NCBI RefSeq assembly: GCF_002078175.1
Contig: NZ_MWFK01000001.1
Coordinates: forward strand, 5,642,001 to 5,706,000
Origin: Streptomyces sp. M41(2017)
Lineage (GTDB): Bacteria > Actinomycetota > Actinomycetes > Streptomycetales > Streptomycetaceae
DNA length: 64,000 nt
Direction of reading: 5' to 3'
The position numbers were made by a program, and so were the translations under genes. Under the pieces are notes generated by a model. It was given only the letters and a program-made list of their open reading frames with translations. It had not been told where the DNA came from and did no database searches. Numbering within the stretch: the stretch's first letter is position 1; the number at the start of each line of letters is the position of its first letter. This document shows positions 9,354-19,079 of this stretch, in pieces.

Positions 9354-9745
9354 TCACGCTTGTTCGGGTCTGCCGTCCTCGGGCCGGGCTCCTGCTCTCG
9401 CCTGTTCGCGTATCGCCTTCGACCAGCCCTGTGGATCCGCGTCGTGGAGATCGCATGCTCGCAGCCAGCGGGCGAGTCCGACTGTGATGTCGTCGCGGGA
9501 ATGCGTCCACTGGCCTTCGCCTGTCATGCCATGCCATGCCACAGAATGCTGGGACTGCTTGGATCCCGGCACAGGTTGAAGCCGTGCAGGTGTTGCAGGG
9601 CTGTCAGGACCAAAGGACTGACGGAGCCCGAAGCCTCGTCGCTCTCAACCCAAGGAGCCGCCCATCCATGTACGGCCTCGCGGGTCACGGTGCCCGCGGC
9701 CAGCGCTTGTCATAGAACAGCCACTTCCGCACGGCCGGGTGGGAG
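9354..9745 (-). pseudogene. Frameshifted small-protein gene (GGCAT slippage)
   Basis: Two minus-strand frames join into one sensible protein. The first, from about 9745, reads LPPGRAEVAVL-stop-QALAAGTVTREAVHGW and continues to ALQHLHGFNL and ILWHG. The second reads GEGQWTHSRDDITVGLARWL and ends CDLHDADPQGW... at 9354. They meet at three tandem copies of a 5-bp unit (ATGCC on the plus strand, 9526-9540). Removing one copy restores a continuous frame through ILWHGMTGEGQWTHS. A TGA near 9710 is a second lesion. The intact form would resemble small (about 110-130 residue) actinomycete proteins with a 'W-A-x-P-W-V' helix and a C-terminal 'DADPxGW', whose function I do not know. Confidence 0.6.
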
Positions 9746-10297
9746 CGACGGCGCCTTCAAATGCTGCATGCACTTATCGTTCCAGTCGCGAAGCCGCGGG
9801 TCCACATTCCCTGAGTCTTGATCGCTCTGGCAGGGCTTATGACTGGGCGTCGGTGCTGGGCGGGGTGGGTTCGTCGCGGTCGAAGCGGTGCCTGCTGCTC
9901 CTGCTGACCGGAGTGGGAGCCGGGTCGACTGCGGTGGTGTTGTCGCCGTGAGCGCGTTCGTGGAAGGTGCTGCCCGGCCGCACGCCAAGGGTGTGCGGCA
10001 AGGTGAGTTGGATGATGTCGGCGACACCGACGTTGTGAGGCTGTGATCAGTGAGCATCGCGATCACTCGGGTGCCGGTACCGGTCAGCTCCCGCACCGGC
10101 CGCGACCGAAGACCCCGCCGACCGTTGCGGGCAAGTCATCGAAGACGAGGTGACTGCCGGGCGGGTGAGTGTGCACCCCATCGCGGAAAGCACCGGGTGT
10201 CGGCGGGCAGTTCGGCGACGAACAACCGGCTCTCGTCAGGCAGGCCGAACCGCTCCCGACGAGGGGTCTGCAGAGACTGGCGTGCAGGATCTTCGCC

Positions 10298-10387
10298 ATG
10301 GACTCATTGAACGACACAGCCTGGGTGAGAACACGGGGCGACCTGGTCTCCTACATCAGGAAGCTCAGCCAGGAGGCTGAGGTCACC
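10298..10387 (+). pseudogene. N-terminal relic, DUF7660-like
   Basis: From ATG 10298 the reading MDSLNDTAWVRTRGDLVSYI followed by RKLSQEAE resembles the start of small DUF7660-type proteins ('V.TREDLVxFIxxL'). The expected tryptophan-rich remainder is missing: after about residue 30 the frame becomes Cys/Gly/Ser-rich and ends at 10459. I infer a truncated gene. The family assignment is tentative. Confidence 0.3.
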
Positions 10388-11071
10388 TGTTCGAGCGGTT
10401 GTGGCCAATGTGCCAATGCTCTGCAGAGAGGCCGTTGTAGTGTGTCATCACATGGATGACGGGTCTGGCGTCGTCCCCTGGATGACTGTTCGAGGGGGAT
10501 GCCCGTGACTGCGGCCGACAAGCCGTCCACGAGCCGTTCCGACGCTCACGGCCCGGCGTCTTTCCTCGCTGCGGCGGCGACCCTGGCTGGCATAGGCGAC
10601 GCGTTCGCAACGCTCAGCGCCGACGCCCGATGCGGCCGGTCCAGGTCCCGAACAGACCGCCAGGCCACGCCGGCCGGCCGTGCCACGGCCGGCTGGTCCG
10701 GTAACCGTGCCGTCGAGCTGTGCGGCCTTGCCGGCCGGATCACCGCACTTGAGTACGTCGCGCCCGAAGCGCGCTCAGCTCAGATCGCGCTTCACGATGT
10801 TCTCGGTGCTGTCGACGCCGCCGAACTCTCGCGCCCCTGGCTGGCATGCGACCTTTCCTCGACGCCTGCCAGGCTGTCCCGGTCGATTCCCTGATGGGTC
10901 TCGATGACCGGCGCACGGCGACAGTCGCCGAGGAAGGCTGACCTCCAGTGAAGGTCACGCCGTGCGGGTGCGACAACGGCGCGCACCGAACCACGCCGAC
11001 GACGGGCAACGGTCCGCCCCGGTCCGAGTCCCTATCCGTTCATGACGTTCTTACAGAAGAAAGAGAACCCC

Positions 11072-12991
11072 ATGGGTAGCAGTGCCGAGACGCTCGAGTT
11101 CCAGGCCGAGACGCGCCAGTTGCTGCGACTGGTGATCCACTCGATCTACTCGAACAAGGACATCTTCCTGCGCGAGCTGATCTCGAACGCCTCCGACGCC
11201 TTGGACAAGCTGCGGCTGGAATCCCTCACCGATGCCGACCTCGCCGAGACCGACGCCACCGACCTGCACATCTCGCTGGAGGTTGACCCTGACGCCCGAA
11301 CGCTGACCGTCCGTGACAACGGGATCGGTATGACCCGGGACGACCTCGTCGATCTGATCGGCACGATCGCCAAGTCCGGCACCGCGGGCCTGCTGGAGAA
11401 GATCAAGGAGTCCAAGGACGCCACCACCGCCGAGAACCTGATCGGACAGTTCGGTGTCGGCTTCTACTCGGCATTCATGGTCGCCGACAAGGTCACCCTG
11501 CGCACCCGGCGCGCCGGCACCGACTCCGGCACCCAGTGGGAGTCCGACGGCGAGGGCACCTACGAGATCCAGACCGTCGACGGCCTGCCGACGGGCACCT
11601 CTGTCACGCTGCACCTCAAGGCCGAAGACAGCGAGGACGGGATCGCCGACTACCTGTCCGAATCGAAGATCCGTCAGATCGTCAAGCGCTACTCGGACTT
11701 CATTCGCTGGCCGATCCGGATGGCCGCCGAACGCACCGACGCCGAGGGCGCCGCCACCCACGAGATCGCCACGCTCAACTCGATGAAGGCCCTGTGGGCC
11801 CGGCCCCGCAGCGAGGTGACCGAAGACGAGTACAGCGAGTTCTACCAGCAGATCAGCCACGACTGGATGCCCCCGGCCGAAACGATCCACATGCGCGCCG
11901 AGGGCACCTTCGAGTACGAGGCGCTGCTGTTCCTTCCCGCGCAAGCGCCGTTCGACCTGTTCTCCCGCGAGACGAAGCGCGGCGTGCAGCTGTACGTCAA
12001 GCGGGTGTTCATCATGGATGACTGCGAAGCGCTCATGCCCAACTACCTGCGCTTCGTCAAGGGTGTAGTGGATGCCCACGACCTGTCGCTGAACGTGTCC
12101 CGCGAGATCCTCCAGCACGACCGCCAGATCCGCGGCGTACGCCGACGTCTGGTCAAGAAGGTGCTCGGTGCCATCAAGACCATGCAGTCCAAGGACACCG
12201 AACGCTACGCCACACTGTGGGAGCAGTTCGGCCGAGCGCTGAAGGAAGGCCTGGTCGAGGACGCGGACAACGCCGAGGCGCTGCTGGAACTGGTGTCGGC
12301 CGCCTCCACCCACGACCCGGACAGGACCACCACGCTGCGCGAGTACGTCCAGCGTATGAAGGACGGCCAGGACACCATCTACTACCTGACCGGCGAAAGC
12401 CGTGCCACGGTGGAGAACTCGCCGCACATGGAAGCCTTCGCCGCCAAGGGCTACGAGGTCCTCATCCTCACCGATCCGATCGACGAGGTGTGGGTGGACC
12501 AGGTTCCCGCCTTCGACGGCCACCGTCTGCAGTCCATCGCCAAGGGCCAGGTCGACCTCGACGAATCCGACGACGGCGAGAAGGCGACCGACGCCGACAA
12601 AGCCCAGCGCGAGCAGGACTTCGCCGCCCTGCTGCCCTGGCTGACCACCACGCTGTCCGACCACGTCAAGCAGGTTCGCCTGTCATCGCGCCTGACGACC
12701 TCGGCCGCTTGCATCGTCGGAGACGCCCACGACGTGACCCCGACCCTGGAGAAGATGTACCGGGCAATGGGCCAGCAGATCCCCCCGGTCAAGCGGATCC
12801 TGGAACTCAACCCCACCCACCCGCTCATCGCGGTCCTGCGCACAGCGCACGACACGAAGGCCGACGACCCCGCCCTGGCGGAGATCGCCGAGCTGATCTA
12901 CGGCAGCGCCCTGCTCGCGGAAGGCGGCGACCTGCCCGACCCGGCCCGCTTCACCCGACTGCTCACTGACCGACTCACCAGCACCCTGTAA
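11072..12991 (+). CDS. htpG: Molecular chaperone HtpG (bacterial Hsp90)
   Basis: A 639-residue full-length HtpG, the ATP-driven homodimeric cytosolic chaperone. The N-terminal GHKL ATPase domain is complete: FLRELISNASDALDKLR (about residues 28-44, with the catalytic Glu and Mg-binding Asn), DNGIGMTRDDL, GTIAKSGT, and the glycine lid GQFGVGFYSAFMV. The middle domain includes LYVKRVFIMDD, LPNYLRFVKGVVD-type sequence and LNVSREILQ, with the catalytic-loop arginine region. The C-terminal dimerisation domain extends to the end, and there is no eukaryotic MEEVD tail, as expected. I chose ATG 11072, which follows GAAGAAAGAG and begins the conserved region; an ATG at 11042 lacks a ribosome site. It stands alone, and the region upstream is degraded. 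No CIRCE or HAIR heat-shock operator was seen. Confidence 0.97.
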   Translation: MGSSAETLEFQAETRQLLRLVIHSIYSNKDIFLRELISNASDALDKLRLESLTDADLAETDATDLHISLEVDPDARTLTVRDNGIGMTRDDLVDLIGTIAKSGTAGLLEKIKESKDATTAENLIGQFGVGFYSAFMVADKVTLRTRRAGTDSGTQWESDGEGTYEIQTVDGLPTGTSVTLHLKAEDSEDGIADYLSESKIRQIVKRYSDFIRWPIRMAAERTDAEGAATHEIATLNSMKALWARPRSEVTEDEYSEFYQQISHDWMPPAETIHMRAEGTFEYEALLFLPAQAPFDLFSRETKRGVQLYVKRVFIMDDCEALMPNYLRFVKGVVDAHDLSLNVSREILQHDRQIRGVRRRLVKKVLGAIKTMQSKDTERYATLWEQFGRALKEGLVEDADNAEALLELVSAASTHDPDRTTTLREYVQRMKDGQDTIYYLTGESRATVENSPHMEAFAAKGYEVLILTDPIDEVWVDQVPAFDGHRLQSIAKGQVDLDESDDGEKATDADKAQREQDFAALLPWLTTTLSDHVKQVRLSSRLTTSAACIVGDAHDVTPTLEKMYRAMGQQIPPVKRILELNPTHPLIAVLRTAHDTKADDPALAEIAELIYGSALLAEGGDLPDPARFTRLLTDRLTSTL

Positions 12992-13339
12992 CTACGGGCG
13001 CGGTCGCCAATGCCGAACCGTCCGGCGGCCGCGGCCCCAACCTCGCTCCCTCCTTCAAGAATCCTCATACATCGCCTGCTCCGGCGCCCCGTAAGCGGCG
13101 ACGGAGCAGGCGGACGCATCTCTGGCCGCCGTCTGAGCTCTCGTGCACCAGGCCCCGAAGCGCGCGATCTGGCCGACCAGAGCCGATGCCGTCGCGTTAC
13201 CGGGTCTGGGTCGCGTGGGTCAGCCGGGTGCCGGCGCTTCGGAGGGCCGGCGGAGCAGAAATCGCGTGGTCACGTGCTCATGGGGTACCCGGACCTGCCA
13301 GGCCATCCCGGAAGGGCCGTTGACTGGAAGGACTGTCAC
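12992..13339. other. Intergenic stretch, nothing recognised
   Basis: Spacer between htpG and the phospholipase D-family gene. The downstream frame is open from 13010, but the sequence before 13340 is Arg/Pro-rich and not conserved-looking. No terminator hairpin was found after htpG. Confidence 0.4.
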
Positions 13340-14944
13340 GTGGAACGCGCCGACTGGCTACTCACCTCCGCTCAGCGGGGCAATCCGGCGTCGCGGGTGG
13401 ACCGCCGTCACGCCGACGGAGCGGCGTGGTCCACGGGCAACGACGTCCGCCCCCTGGTACACGGAGCGGTGTACTTCGCCGAGCTGCTCGCGGCCGTGCG
13501 CGCGCAGCGGGCCGGCGACATGTTGATGTTCACGGACTGGCGGGGTGACCCCGACGAGCTGCTGGACGGTCCGGACAGCGCCATCGGAGACGTGTTGTGC
13601 GACGCCGCACGCCGCGGTGTCGTCGTCAAGGGACTGGTGTGGCGCTCCCACCTGGACCGCTTCCAGTTCAGCGAACAAGAGAACTACCACCTGGGGGAGG
13701 AGATCGAGGAGGCGGGAGGCGAGTGCCTGCTCGACATGCGGGTGCGGCCGGGCGGCTCGCACCATCAGAAGTTCGTGGTGCTGCGCCACCCGGGTCGGCC
13801 CGAGCGGGACGTCGCCTTCGTCGGCGGGATCGATCTGTGCCACAGCCGCCGGGACGACGCCGATCATCATGGAGACCCGCTGGCGCAACCCATCGCCGAC
13901 GCCTACGGTTCCCGTCCGCCCTGGCACGACGTTCAGCTGGCCGTGCGCGGGCCCGCCGTCGGCGATGTGGAGGCCACCTTCCGTGAGCGGTGGACGGACC
14001 CGGCTCCACTCAGTCGCAGCCCGCGCAGCCGGTTGCGGGCGGCGCTCCGGGACGAGGACACGCAGGCGGATCCGCTCCCCGTGCAGCAACCCGACCCGGG
14101 CCCGCGCGGTTCCCAGACGGTCCAGATCCTGCGCACCTACCCGAACCGCCTCAGGGGCTATCCGTTCGCGCCCGACGGTGAACGCAGCATCGCCCGCGCC
14201 TACACGAAGTCCCTGCGGCGGGCACGCCGGCTGATCTACCTGGAGGACCAGTACTTGTGGTCCGAGAGTGCCGTCCAGCCATTCGCCCAGGCCCTCGCGG
14301 ATCATCCGGGACTGCGGATGATCGCCGTCCTGCCGCCACTGCCGGACCAGGAGGGGCGGATCAGTACACCGATGAACCTGCTGGGCCGGATCCGCGCCCT
14401 GGAAGTCCTGCGACGGGCCGGCGGCGACCGGGTGGCCGTGTACAGCCTGGAGAATCACGCCGGAACGCCCGTGTACGTCCATGCCAAGGTCTGTGTCATC
14501 GATGATGTCTGGGCCTCGGTCGGGTCCGACAACGTCAACCGGCGCTCCTGGACGCACGATTCGGAACTCAGCTGCGCTGTCCTCGACGACACCCGCGACC
14601 CCCGTGAACCGACGGACCCCGGCGGCCTGGGTGACGGCGCCCGCGTCTTCGCGCGCGAGCTGCGGTTGTCGTTGAATCTGGAACACCTTGACCGCGACGG
14701 AGACGGGGAAGCGGCGGCACTCTGCGAACCGAGCCGCGTCTTCGCCGCCTACGCCGACTCGGCCGCCGCTCTGGACGCATGGCACGACGACGGCCGCCGC
14801 GGTCCGCGACCGCCGGGACGGCTGCGCACCTACCATCCGCCGCGCCTGTCCCGCATCACGCGAGCCCTGACCGACCCGCTCTACCGGGTCATCGCCGATC
14901 CCGACGGCCGCCCGCGTTCCCTGCGTCGGCACGGTGCCTACTGA
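13340..14944 (+). CDS. Phospholipase D family protein
   Basis: A 534-residue protein with two PLD half-sites. The first is SHHQKFVVL (H142-x-K144) followed by VAFVGGIDLCHS. The second is VHAKVCVIDD (H381-x-K383, D388) followed by WASVGSDNVNRRSW. This is the HKD superfamily, which hydrolyses or transfers phosphodiester head groups via a phosphohistidine; the substrate here is unknown. The first site lacks the canonical Asp four residues after the Lys, having RHPGRPERD instead. No signal peptide is seen, so a cytosolic or membrane-associated role is likely. The frame is open back to 13010, but GTG 13340 is preceded by an excellent GGAAGGA eight bases away, so I chose it over the ATG at 13280, which lacks a ribosome site. 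Confidence 0.85.
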   Translation: MERADWLLTSAQRGNPASRVDRRHADGAAWSTGNDVRPLVHGAVYFAELLAAVRAQRAGDMLMFTDWRGDPDELLDGPDSAIGDVLCDAARRGVVVKGLVWRSHLDRFQFSEQENYHLGEEIEEAGGECLLDMRVRPGGSHHQKFVVLRHPGRPERDVAFVGGIDLCHSRRDDADHHGDPLAQPIADAYGSRPPWHDVQLAVRGPAVGDVEATFRERWTDPAPLSRSPRSRLRAALRDEDTQADPLPVQQPDPGPRGSQTVQILRTYPNRLRGYPFAPDGERSIARAYTKSLRRARRLIYLEDQYLWSESAVQPFAQALADHPGLRMIAVLPPLPDQEGRISTPMNLLGRIRALEVLRRAGGDRVAVYSLENHAGTPVYVHAKVCVIDDVWASVGSDNVNRRSWTHDSELSCAVLDDTRDPREPTDPGGLGDGARVFARELRLSLNLEHLDRDGDGEAAALCEPSRVFAAYADSAAALDAWHDDGRRGPRPPGRLRTYHPPRLSRITRALTDPLYRVIADPDGRPRSLRRHGAY

Positions 14945-15515
14945 CGCGGTCGGCGCCGGAGCAGGCCTGATCGGACCTGGCACGCTCCACAACTCCAACG
15001 CCGCCTGCTCGCCTGGTCGTTGGAGTTCGAGGCTTCCCCACGGCTGCGTTCCGGTTGGCCAGGCCGCCTCGGAGGGGTTTCGACTGGTGGGGCCGGCGAG
15101 AGGCCACGCCGGTCTGCCTCGGTCACTGCCTCATGCAGCAAATTTTGGGTCGGCGTGAGCTTTCTCGATTCCCTGGGTACCTCCTGATGTTGGCCAGTCT
15201 TCAACCGCTCAGCCCGACACGGACGGCTCGTCGTCGTCTTCCAGGGCGGCGCGGGGCGGGGCGCAGGAGCAGGCCGGCGCCGTGACCGAGCGGCTGCCCA
15301 CTGCCGGATACTTCGCTCTCTTCGACAAGCGCAGTGGAGGGGAACACATACGACTCTGACGTGGGCCTGACGGTAGTGCCGCCCTTTCGTGGGCGGGGAT
15401 GCGACCGGGGCTGAACCACCTGGTCCCCGGAAACGGACCGCCACATTCCAGACTGACCCCCGCCCTGGACGCCTGGTCGTCTCCTCCGCGCGCCGCACGG
15501 GCATAAGGTCGGCGC
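14945..15515. other. Intergenic stretch, nothing recognised
   Basis: About 570 bases between two plus-strand genes. Open frames on the minus strand are shadow-like. No relic, hairpin terminator or RNA gene was identified. Confidence 0.4.
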
Positions 15516-16424
15516 ATGACCAGTGGCGGGCGCGACCGTGGCGCAGATGTCCGCAACATCATTGCCGCGCACATGCCCACCTGCCGGATCCAGAGCGTGG
15601 TGCGGCTCGGCGAGGGCATGGACAACCTGGCGTACGAGGTCGACGGTGAGCTGATCGTGCGGTTGAGCAAGGAGTCGGACCCGGCACGGCGGGCTGACCT
15701 CGTGGTCCGCGAGGCTCGCCTGCTCGCTGCCGTCGCCGAGATCTCACCGCTGCCCGTCCCCGAACCGACCTTCGTGGACGCGGAACAGGGGTGCCTGGCC
15801 TACCGAAAGCTCCCCGGTACGCCGCTGTTGGACATGCCACCGCACCGACGCGCGGCCCACGCCCCGTCGATCGCCGCCACGCTCGGCGAACTGCTCACCG
15901 CGCTGCATGCCGCACCGCTCGATCTGCTGGCCGGCCTGATGGACGCGGACCACCCGCCGCCGGCCGCGTGGCTGCTCGAGGCCGAGCACGACTACACGAC
16001 GGTGGCCGGGCACGTGCCCGCGCCGTACCGCCGACCCGTCGAGACCTTCTTGGCCGCCGCGCCGCCGGACGCGGCATACGTTCCTGTGTTCTCCCACAAC
16101 GACCTCGGGATCGAACACGTTCTCGTGGACCCCGGCACATGGACGGTGAGCGGCGTCCTCGACTGGAGCGATGCGGCCGTCGTCGATCCGGCGTACGACT
16201 TCGGGCTGCTGCACCGCGACCTCGGTCCTGCCGCAGTCCGCGCCGCGATCAGCAGCTATCGAGCCGACGACAACGACCTGACCGCGCTCGGCGAGCGTGC
16301 CGTGTTCTATGCGAGGTGCACGGTTCTGGAGGATCTCGCGCACGGCATCACGGCGGGACAGAGCAGGTACGTCGACAAGAGCATTGCCGCGATGGAGTGG
16401 CTGTTCGGCGGCTCGCAGCCGTGA
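15516..16424 (+). CDS. APH-type phosphotransferase
   Basis: A 302-residue protein of the aminoglycoside phosphotransferase/choline kinase fold. Visible elements are an N-lobe nucleotide loop (LGEGMDNLAYEV, about residues 31-42), a Lys-like strand (LIVRLSKES), a hinge ending in HAAPLDLLAG, the catalytic loop SHNDLGIEHVLVD (Brenner-type HxDxxxxH), and the metal-binding strand GVLDWSDAAVVDPAYDFG. Such proteins phosphorylate hydroxyls on small molecules (antibiotics, sugars, amino alcohols) with ATP. Nothing here fixes the substrate, and without a neighbouring antibiotic gene I would not call it a resistance gene. The start at ATG 15516 has a weak AAGG site. Confidence 0.85.
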   Translation: MTSGGRDRGADVRNIIAAHMPTCRIQSVVRLGEGMDNLAYEVDGELIVRLSKESDPARRADLVVREARLLAAVAEISPLPVPEPTFVDAEQGCLAYRKLPGTPLLDMPPHRRAAHAPSIAATLGELLTALHAAPLDLLAGLMDADHPPPAAWLLEAEHDYTTVAGHVPAPYRRPVETFLAAAPPDAAYVPVFSHNDLGIEHVLVDPGTWTVSGVLDWSDAAVVDPAYDFGLLHRDLGPAAVRAAISSYRADDNDLTALGERAVFYARCTVLEDLAHGITAGQSRYVDKSIAAMEWLFGGSQP

Positions 16425-17193
16425 CGGCCATGCGTACCCCGCGAGCTCGGAGACCTGACCGGCGGGTCAGCCGGTGTTGCCGGTGAGGACGCGGCGTAGG
16501 TGGCGGTCGTACCCGCGGGCCCTCGCAAACGTTCCTGAACTGCCTCGGACACCCGTCAGGTAGGTCGCTGACCTCGTCAGGCTCACATCCCGACGCTCAG
16601 CGAGCAGGCGAATGACCCTGGCCTGCGGGCGGTGTGAATTACGTGTTCCCGTAACCGGATCGGGTTCCCCTGCTCTGATCGGAGAACGGGCGGTCACGCG
16701 ACCGCCTCATGCCGGGTATAGGAGCGATCCTTGACGCACACGTCGCGGAGCCGGGCCTCGCGGTGGTGGGTCTTTTTGTCGACTTGCGCCAGCAGGCTTA
16801 CTTCTAGAGCCGCACGCCGCAGCAGCAGCCTGACGACATCCGCGAGTCCCCGACGCAGGCCGGCGCGCGGGAACTCGTGGATGCCGGCGCCCACATCGCC
16901 GTTCACGACCCCGAGGCCCTGACCGTCGTACGGGAGGAGGGCACCCAAGCTGGAGACCTTCAGGTCGCGGAGCGGGCCGGTCGACGGAGCAGTCGTCGTA
17001 CTGCACCCCGTTGACCCAGGGCTGCTGGAAGCCGCCGGGGCTGGGCCGCCGGCCTGCTGTTCCCCCTGGGATGGCACACCCCGACCATTCGTCCTGCACC
17101 TTGTATCCGGTCGCACACGCAGCCTCGCCCTCGCCGACGGGGTGAGATCGTTTCGGTGGAGCGGATCAAGCACTTCAGCGGGATCGCAACCCG
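16425..17193. other. Relic-containing intergenic region
   Basis: About 770 bases with no intact gene. It holds the nucleotide-sugar dehydrogenase relic described separately. The rest has only Arg/Pro-rich frames on both strands. Confidence 0.45.
16826..16930 (+). pseudogene. Relic of UDP-glucose/nucleotide-sugar 6-dehydrogenase
   Basis: The plus reading QPDDIRESPTQAGARELV, then DAGAHIAVHDPEAL, matches the start of the C-terminal domain of UDP-glucose 6-dehydrogenases ('DDIRESPAL...L..GAEVxxYDPxA'). It is preceded within 40 bases by an in-frame TAG, and no Rossmann domain lies upstream. About 35 codons survive, so this is a decayed fragment. Confidence 0.5.
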
Positions 17194-17529
17194 CTATTGA
17201 GCAAGCTCCCAGGTGGCGAAGATCCGGAGCGCCGTCTCGATCTGCAGCTTGGCGCGCTCGTTGTTCACGCCACGGACTCTGACGAACACCACGGATGATC
17301 CCGGATCTACTGCCACGAGCAGTGAGATGGCCGGCTGGCCCACGATCGGATACTCGTACCACTCATCCTGTTCGACGTCTGTCGCGGGCAGAGCCGTTTC
17401 AACAGCTCTCCAATCCGAGTCGCCGAACTCGTACCCCGCAAACTGTGCGATTGATTCGCACAGAGGCCGCAGGTTCACGTCGATGATCCAGCTGCTATCG
17501 AGGATGCGCGCGGGCTCTGAGATGGTCAT
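17194..17529 (-). CDS. Small hypothetical protein
   Basis: A 111-residue soluble protein of unknown function with ordinary protein composition (balanced acidic and hydrophobic residues, few Arg/Pro runs), unlike the shadow frames around it. It alternates strand and helix patterns: VDPGSSVVFVRVRGVN is a clear beta strand pair, followed by a long C-terminal helix ending IFATWELAQ. ATG 17529 has a GTGGGAAG site about seven bases upstream. Small proteins of this kind can be immunity or chaperone-like, but nothing adjacent supports that. Confidence 0.6.
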   Translation of the reverse strand: MTISEPARILDSSWIIDVNLRPLCESIAQFAGYEFGDSDWRAVETALPATDVEQDEWYEYPIVGQPAISLLVAVDPGSSVVFVRVRGVNNERAKLQIETALRIFATWELAQ

Positions 17530-17792
17530 CTGGCACTTCCCACTCTGGTCTGCTCAAGTCGCCGTGGCCGATACCAGCGTCATAGTGGCACGCGCCTTCG
17601 GCTGACGGCTCGTGTCTCCTGCCCACGTCCTTCGAGGGTCCGTTCGGTCACACACCTGGGCTGGTCAACGGCACACTCGCTCCAGCCGTAGGAAGCGACC
17701 TCTTGTGGGCGCGGGCGGAGAGCGGCTACTCGTCGACTGCGGTCCCCGTCAGCAGGCAGGATGATGCCCCGTACGTACAGGGGGAGGGGATC

Positions 17793-19079
17793 GTGCTCGG
17801 ATCGGCCGGCAGCAGAGTCGGTAGGACCAGAGGTAGGCGTCATGGGCTCGGAAGCAGACTTCGTGGGGGAGTGGCGGCACTGTCCGTGCTGGCCTGCCTG
17901 ATCACGGGTGCTGGCTGCGGCGCCGGACGTGAGCCGGCGCGCCCCCGTGCCGGAGGTTCTGCTGACATGTCACCACCCACTGATGGGGCGTCCGGGAGCT
18001 CGCGGAGCGGCCCGACTTGGGAATTTGCTTACATCGCGGACTTTCACGGACATTTCGAAGATGTCGCCGCGCTGGCCCCGGACGACATCTGGGCGGTGGG
18101 GACCGAGAACAACGGGCAGGCCGAGGCCCGGCTCCTGCACTACGACGGAGACCGCTGGGAACAGCGGCCGTTCCCCGAGGCTCTCGGGGCCGGCGCCTAC
18201 GCTCCCCGATTCGAGGAAGTGGGAGAAGGGGAGCTTTGGCTGAGGCCGTACGCCGACGGCACCATCGACGACAAGCACTGGGCCAAGTGGGACGGGACCC
18301 GCTGGTCGGCGGTGCCGAGCCCTCCGCCGGGAAGCGCAGGCGAACTGGTCTCGGAGGGCCCCGACGACGTCTGGACCCTCAACGGCAGCCAGAGCGCCGA
18401 ACACTGGGACGGCACACGATGGACGGCCACGCGACTGCCCTACACGGCCAATGACCTCGCCGTGGCGGGGCCCGACGACGTCTGGGCGGTCGGCAGCCGG
18501 TCGACGGGGCCGGGCACCGAACTCGGCCGTGGCGAGCGGTACAGCCAGCCTGCCTCCATGCATTGGGACGGAACGTCTTGGACGGCGGTGGAGACGCCGC
18601 AGGTCCGCTTCGAGGAGCCGATTCCGCCGGAACCCACCGCGGGCCTGACCAAGGTCGTCGCCCTGCACGACGGAGAGGTCCGTAGCTACGGCAGCAACAC
18701 GTTCGAGCATGGAGAGAGCGTGGGCGAGCCCGCGGACGAGGTCATCGAGTGGCGCTGGGACGGCTCGCAGTGGGTCGATCGGACACCCGCGCCCGGTGGC
18801 TGCCAGGCTCGGCTCCCAGTGGCCGAGGACGACAACGGTCTCTTCCTCGACGGCAATTGGTATCTGACCGACTCCGGCCGCTGCGAGAAGATCGGACGTC
18901 ACCGACTGCCCACGGCCACGGGGGCCGGGACCTCCTCGAACCAGTCGCTGTGGTTGAAGGAGATCCACCGGATTCCCGGCACCGACGAGTGGATCGGCGC
19001 GGGACACGTCCAGGTGAACCAGACCGGCGATCCGTTCGACGCGCCCGTGGGTGTACGCCTGAATCGTGGTGCGGTCTGA
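17793..19079 (+). CDS. Secreted beta-propeller lipoprotein
   Basis: A 428-residue exported protein. After a basic start and a hydrophobic stretch (LRGGVAALSVLACLITGAGC) a cysteine near residue 42 could be the lipidation site, although the lipobox is imperfect (GAGC rather than LAGC). A low-complexity linker follows, then repeats carrying the motif D-D-I/V-W-A/T-V/L (PDDIWAVG, PDDVWTLN, PDDVWAVG) with paired 'HWDGTRW/HYDGDRW' strands, typical of a secreted multi-bladed propeller. The likely role is extracellular binding; no catalytic site is seen. The frame is open from 17703, but GTG 17793 is preceded directly by GGGGAGGGGA, so I start there. Confidence 0.75.
   Translation: MLGSAGSRVGRTRGRRHGLGSRLRGGVAALSVLACLITGAGCGAGREPARPRAGGSADMSPPTDGASGSSRSGPTWEFAYIADFHGHFEDVAALAPDDIWAVGTENNGQAEARLLHYDGDRWEQRPFPEALGAGAYAPRFEEVGEGELWLRPYADGTIDDKHWAKWDGTRWSAVPSPPPGSAGELVSEGPDDVWTLNGSQSAEHWDGTRWTATRLPYTANDLAVAGPDDVWAVGSRSTGPGTELGRGERYSQPASMHWDGTSWTAVETPQVRFEEPIPPEPTAGLTKVVALHDGEVRSYGSNTFEHGESVGEPADEVIEWRWDGSQWVDRTPAPGGCQARLPVAEDDNGLFLDGNWYLTDSGRCEKIGRHRLPTATGAGTSSNQSLWLKEIHRIPGTDEWIGAGHVQVNQTGDPFDAPVGVRLNRGAV

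Larger units (their letters stand above)
9109..11071. other. Degraded region (gene graveyard)
   Basis: Nearly 2 kb without an intact recognisable gene. It contains the two relics listed separately (9354-9745 minus, 10298-10387 plus) and minus-strand fragments at about 9840-10320 whose coding-like sense switches frame near 10030. A 131-residue plus frame at 10499-10894 starts with GTG after a G-rich stretch, but I recognise no family in it. The pattern suggests several small genes decaying together. Confidence 0.5.

Noticed and set aside
10499..10894. 131-residue plus-strand frame in the degraded region
   Set aside because: A GTG start after a G-rich stretch, but no recognisable family. The latter half is Arg/Ser/Ala-rich like neighbouring shadow frames.
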